Positions 6,964 through 9,923 of a stretch of 9,923 nt of DNA are shown here, piece after piece (the stretch's first letter is position 1; every line of letters begins with the position of its first letter). The stretch is from Asaia bogorensis. GTDB taxonomy: Bacteria > Pseudomonadota > Alphaproteobacteria > Acetobacterales > Acetobacteraceae. The translations under genes and the position numbers were made by a program. The stretch is taken from positions 1 through 9,923 of the forward strand of contig CAMBXJ010000113.1 in assembly GCA_945871455.1 (NCBI GenBank), in the 5' to 3' direction. The notes beneath the pieces are model-generated. The model saw only the letters and a list, made by a program, of their open reading frames with translations, did no database searches and was not told the origin of the DNA.

Positions 6964-9207
6964 ATGATCCCGCCGCATCGCATCGTGGCCCGTCTGCGCG
7001 ACATGCGTGCCAATGCGGCGGTTCCTCTGCCTGATATGGTACGCCTGATCGCGTCGGAGCTGGTCAGCGAGGTGTGCTCGATCTACGTCAACCGTGGCGG
7101 CGATGTCATGGAACTCGCGGCGACCGAAGGGCTGAACACGTTTGCGGTCGGACGCACCCGACTTCGGGTTGGAGAAGGGATTATCGGCCTCTGCGCGGCC
7201 ACCGCGTCCGTGATGAACCTGCCCGATGCCCAGAACCATCCCGCCTTTGTCTACCGTCCTGAAACTGGCGAGGAGCCATTTGCCTCGATGTTGGCCGTGC
7301 CGGTCCGACGGTCGGGACGCACCCTCGGTGTGCTGGCGGTGCAGAATCGTGCCCCGCGGCACTTCACCGAAGACGAGATCGACGAACTGGAAACGGTGGC
7401 GATGCTTCTTGGGGAGCTGCTGCCGACAACCGGCGGCGGTTCCGACGGGCCATCGGAAGGCCTGGGCGGGACGGTGCCGCGGGTATTCGCCGGAATGACG
7501 CTTATGACCGGCATCGCCATCGGGCCGACCATAGTACATGGCACTTTGCGGACCGGCATCCGCCTGCTGGCCGACGATCCGGACCTTGAACTGACTCGTC
7601 TGCACGAGACGGCCGAACGGATGCAGCGTGGTCTGGATGAGCTGATTGCCGGCGTGCCGCAAACCGCCGCTCGCGCCAACCGGCCGGAGGATTTAGTTGC
7701 CTCCCGGGAAGTACTGGAAGCCTATCGGCTGGTGGCCGCCGATGCCGGTTGGCTGCGACGGGTCGGCGATGTAATCCGGGGCGGGCTGACCGCCGAAGCC
7801 GCGGTTCAGCGGGTCGCGAGCGAATTGCACGACCGCATGCGGCGGATCAGCGATCCCTATCTACGAGAGCGCCTGGCTGATATCGAGGACATGGCCGAAC
7901 GGCTATTGACCGCGCTCACCGGCGCCAGTCCGGTCCAACCCGTACTGCCAGGTTCCATCCTATTGGCTCGTCGGTTAGGGCCAGCCGAATTGCTGGACTG
8001 GCATGCGCGTGGGATTGCGGGTGTAGCGATTGAGGAAGGCACCTCATCGGGACACGCCGCCATCGTCGCGCGGGCTCTGGATATTCCGGCGGTCGGTGGC
8101 ACGCGCGGCATGTTGGATACCGCCCAGCCTGGCGACGAGGCCATCGTCGACGGCGACGAGGGGCAGCTGATGCTCCGGCCCGAAGCCGAACTGCACCAAT
8201 ATTATGCCCGGGCTCAACAGGCCCGAACCGCTCAACATGCGGCCTGGGGAGAGTTGCGCTCTCGTCCGGCTTCCACCGCTGACGGCGTGCGGATTAAATT
8301 GATGCTGAATGTCGGCCTGGCGCTTGAGCTGGCGCAACTGGACCGGACCGGCGCGGACGGGATCGGCCTGTTTCGCACCGAAATCGCTATGCTGGCCCGC
8401 GGGTCCTTGGCCGATGTTGCTGAACAATCGTCGATCTATGCGCGGGCTCTCGATGCCGCGGGAGATCGACCAGTGCTGTTCCGCACCCTGGACCTGGGCG
8501 CGGACAAACTGCTGCCTGGAACGGTCAGTGACGAGGAAAACCCGGCGATGGGGTGGCGATCCATCCGCATCGGCCTGGATCGTCCGGCCTTGTTGCGGCG
8601 CCAGCTGCGTGCCCTGTTGCTGGCGGCTGGCGGAAGGCCGCTGTCGGTGATGTTTCCCATGGTGGCGACGGTCGCGGAGTTTCGTGCTGCCAAGACCTTG
8701 CTGCTCGCGGAAGCCAAACGCATCCGCCCGTCGCCGTCCAGCCTGTCGATCGGCACCATGCTGGAAGTTCCGGCGCTGATGTGGCAGCTTAAGGATCTGC
8801 TTCGGGAAGCCGATTTCATCTCCGTGGGATCGAACGACCTGTTACAATTCCTGTTCGCCGCCGATCGGGGCACGCCGTCCCTGGCCGACCGGTACGATAT
8901 TCTTTCACAGCCCATGCTGGACCTATTGGAACAGCTTCTGACCATGGCCAATGCGGCGAACGTGCCGATTTCCCTGTGCGGCGAAGCGGCGTCCCGCCCG
9001 TTGGAGGCGTTGGTGCTCGCCGGGCTGGGCCTGACGTCATTGTCGATGGCGGCGAGCGGAATCCTGCCGGTGAAGGCGTTGCTGGCGGAGGCCGACCTCA
9101 CCGCCTTTCGTCCGGTGCTGACCGCGATCCGGCGCGGCGGCAGCGGAGCCGCTAGCCTGCGGGAGCCGATTACCACCTGGGCTCGGGAGCGCGGTCTACC
9201 ACTGTGA
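6964..9207 (+). CDS. ptsP: Phosphoenolpyruvate-protein phosphotransferase PtsP (Enzyme I-Ntr)
   Basis: PtsP takes phosphate from phosphoenolpyruvate and passes it to NPr (PtsO) and on to EIIA-Ntr (PtsN), a regulatory relay linked to nitrogen, potassium and carbon status rather than sugar uptake. The 747 residues read: GAF domain (about 18-152, with VGEGIIGLCA at 69-78 and SMLAVPV about 108-114), a Gly-rich linker (156-172), the Enzyme I N-terminal/HPr-binding helical region (about 175-325), the swivelling phosphohistidine domain with His364 in TSSGHAAIVAR (360-370), and the PEP-binding barrel: GIGLFRTEIAML (466-477), FRTLDLGADK (506-515), GTMLEVPA (597-604), FISVGSNDLLQF (618-629) and SLCGEAAS (670-677) with Cys672 as the likely acid/base. 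All catalytic residues appear intact. The ATG at 6964 has GGGAG (6952-6956) at good spacing. The GAF domain is the site where EI-Ntr proteins are known to sense glutamine. The His loop reads SGH where sugar-type Enzyme I has TSH. Confidence 0.96.
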   Translation: MIPPHRIVARLRDMRANAAVPLPDMVRLIASELVSEVCSIYVNRGGDVMELAATEGLNTFAVGRTRLRVGEGIIGLCAATASVMNLPDAQNHPAFVYRPETGEEPFASMLAVPVRRSGRTLGVLAVQNRAPRHFTEDEIDELETVAMLLGELLPTTGGGSDGPSEGLGGTVPRVFAGMTLMTGIAIGPTIVHGTLRTGIRLLADDPDLELTRLHETAERMQRGLDELIAGVPQTAARANRPEDLVASREVLEAYRLVAADAGWLRRVGDVIRGGLTAEAAVQRVASELHDRMRRISDPYLRERLADIEDMAERLLTALTGASPVQPVLPGSILLARRLGPAELLDWHARGIAGVAIEEGTSSGHAAIVARALDIPAVGGTRGMLDTAQPGDEAIVDGDEGQLMLRPEAELHQYYARAQQARTAQHAAWGELRSRPASTADGVRIKLMLNVGLALELAQLDRTGADGIGLFRTEIAMLARGSLADVAEQSSIYARALDAAGDRPVLFRTLDLGADKLLPGTVSDEENPAMGWRSIRIGLDRPALLRRQLRALLLAAGGRPLSVMFPMVATVAEFRAAKTLLLAEAKRIRPSPSSLSIGTMLEVPALMWQLKDLLREADFISVGSNDLLQFLFAADRGTPSLADRYDILSQPMLDLLEQLLTMANAANVPISLCGEAASRPLEALVLAGLGLTSLSMAASGILPVKALLAEADLTAFRPVLTAIRRGGSGAASLREPITTWARERGLPL

Positions 9208-9485
9208 TCACGGTGTCTTGCAAACGTCAAATTGGCAATATTTGGAAATTGGGCCTGCTTTCCTCGATTTCGGTTGTTGCGAATCGACGTGGCACAATGC
9301 GGCAGGTGCTCTAGGAGAGTTGGCAAGGGTGGGGGCGTGGGTTAGAAACACGCACCGCTTGCTGGGCCGCGATCCGACCAGTTGGTGACAATTCCCTCAA
9401 GACCAAAGGTATTAACGGGGCGGTGGTGCTGCAAATTCGCAGATATGAACGAGCGATAGGGTGTGGCCGAAAGGCCGGACCTAAC
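9208..9485. other. Intergenic region ptsP to rodZ-like gene
   Basis: These 278 bases contain no gene I can support. After ptsP there is an AT-rich patch with AAATTGG repeated at 9229-9235 and 9246-9252, start to start 17 bases apart, which might be a protein-binding site. No clear terminator follows ptsP. A weak promoter candidate precedes the next gene: GTGACA (9385-9390) and TATTAA (9410-9415) with a 19-base spacer, about 70 bases before the GTG start. Confidence 0.4.
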
Positions 9486-9923
9486 GTGGCCGACGACGCG
9501 CCGGTCGCGCCCCGTGCGGGCGTGGAATTGCGGGAGGCGCGCGAGCGTCTGGCGTGGTCGCTGCAGGACGTGTCTACCCTGCTTCGCATTCGCCAAACCT
9601 ATCTCGACGCACTCGAACAGGGACAGATCAACCCCATTCCAGCTAACGCGTACGCCCTGGGGTTTTTGCGTACTTACGCCACGGCGCTCGGCCTGAACGC
9701 GGAAGAGACGGTCCGCCGCTTTCGCGCCGAGGCAGCCGAGATGTCGGCCAAGACCCATCTGTCGTTCCCAGCCCCCGTGCCCGAGCGTGGCCTACCCGCC
9801 GGCGCTGTCATGCTGATGGGTGCGATGCTCGCGGTCGGCTTTTACGTCGGTTGGTACCGCCTGTCCGGCGAAGGTAAGCTGCCGGCGGAGACAGCGATCG
9901 CCGTTCCCGAGCGGCTGGCATCT
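9486..9923 (+). CDS. RodZ-like helix-turn-helix membrane protein, N-terminal part
   Basis: RodZ-type proteins are bitopic inner-membrane proteins whose cytoplasmic helix-turn-helix domain contacts MreB and helps set rod shape. The 146 visible residues start with the HTH_25-type domain (about 13-80): VELREARERLAWSLQDVS, then LLRIRQTYLDALEQGQ, then PIPANAYALGFLRTYATALG, the recognisable RodZ order. A linker rich in Pro/Ala/Glu follows, then one membrane helix (about 103-124, GLPAGAVMLMG through VGFYVGWY). The periplasmic part is cut off by the window edge. I chose the GTG at 9486 because the HTH then begins about 12 residues in and no ATG occurs in this frame nearby upstream; only a weak AAGG (9471-9474) precedes it. 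In many alphaproteobacteria this gene sits just upstream of ispG and hisS, which would lie beyond the right edge. The RodZ role is inferred from architecture; sequence identity to E. coli RodZ is likely low. Confidence 0.85.
   Translation, partial: MADDAPVAPRAGVELREARERLAWSLQDVSTLLRIRQTYLDALEQGQINPIPANAYALGFLRTYATALGLNAEETVRRFRAEAAEMSAKTHLSFPAPVPERGLPAGAVMLMGAMLAVGFYVGWYRLSGEGKLPAETAIAVPERLAS

Noticed and set aside
9293..9315. TGGCAC near 9290 as a sigma54 -24 element upstream of the rodZ-like gene
   Set aside because: The -12 position lacks the required GC-containing TTGC-type element at the correct spacing.
8436..9326. Long minus-strand frame (296 codons) opposite ptsP
   Set aside because: Antisense to strongly supported catalytic motifs of ptsP, with Arg/Ser/Ala-rich composition typical of shadow frames in GC-rich coding DNA.

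Overview
The window looks like chromosomal DNA from a high-GC alphaproteobacterium, most likely Rhodospirillales and possibly the Acetobacteraceae. This is inferred from protein content and gene order (ubiG divergent from lysC, then ptsP and a RodZ-type HTH/membrane protein); no 16S gene or marker search was available. Almost everything is core housekeeping. There is no CRISPR array, tRNA, rRNA, intact transposase or prophage gene.

Layout. 1-1238 (minus): 5' part of hflX, a ribosome-associated GTPase, running off the left edge. 1239-1929: a 691-base gene-poor stretch with a decayed C-terminal fragment of a winged-helix-like protein (1467-1721) and, at its right end, a promoter whose predicted start point falls on the hslO ATG. 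1930-2892 (plus): hslO (Hsp33). 2942-3535 (plus): a small lipoprotein of unknown function. 3545-3574: an intrinsic terminator read on the minus strand. 3672-4385 (minus): ubiG, ubiquinone O-methyltransferase. 4386-4594: divergent intergenic region holding a large nested palindrome. 4595-5812 (plus): lysC, aspartate kinase. 5793-6854 (plus): a nitronate monooxygenase/FabK-type flavoprotein overlapping the end of lysC. 6964-9207 (plus): ptsP, Enzyme I of the nitrogen PTS with an N-terminal GAF domain. 9486-9923 (plus): a RodZ-like protein cut by the right edge.

How the genes fit together. lysC, the flavoprotein gene and ptsP lie on one strand and are probably co-transcribed, at least partly: the first two overlap, and 109 bases with a small hairpin separate the third. 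Their products open the aspartate amino-acid family (Lys/Thr/Met/diaminopimelate), act as an FMN oxidoreductase, and start the PTS-Ntr phosphorelay. hslO and hflX are stress and protein-quality or ribosome-rescue functions reading away from each other.

I found no convincing new multi-gene system. The most unexplained signal is the nested inverted repeat at 4450-4560 between ubiG and lysC (12 bp, 9 bp and 5 bp stems in correct nesting). It could be a structured leader RNA, a two-way regulatory element or a dispersed palindromic repeat. Secondary points are the likely leaderless hslO transcript, the gene remnant at a probable rearrangement junction, a low-complexity insert in HflX, and four 8-base G/C homopolymers that lie in coding sequence.
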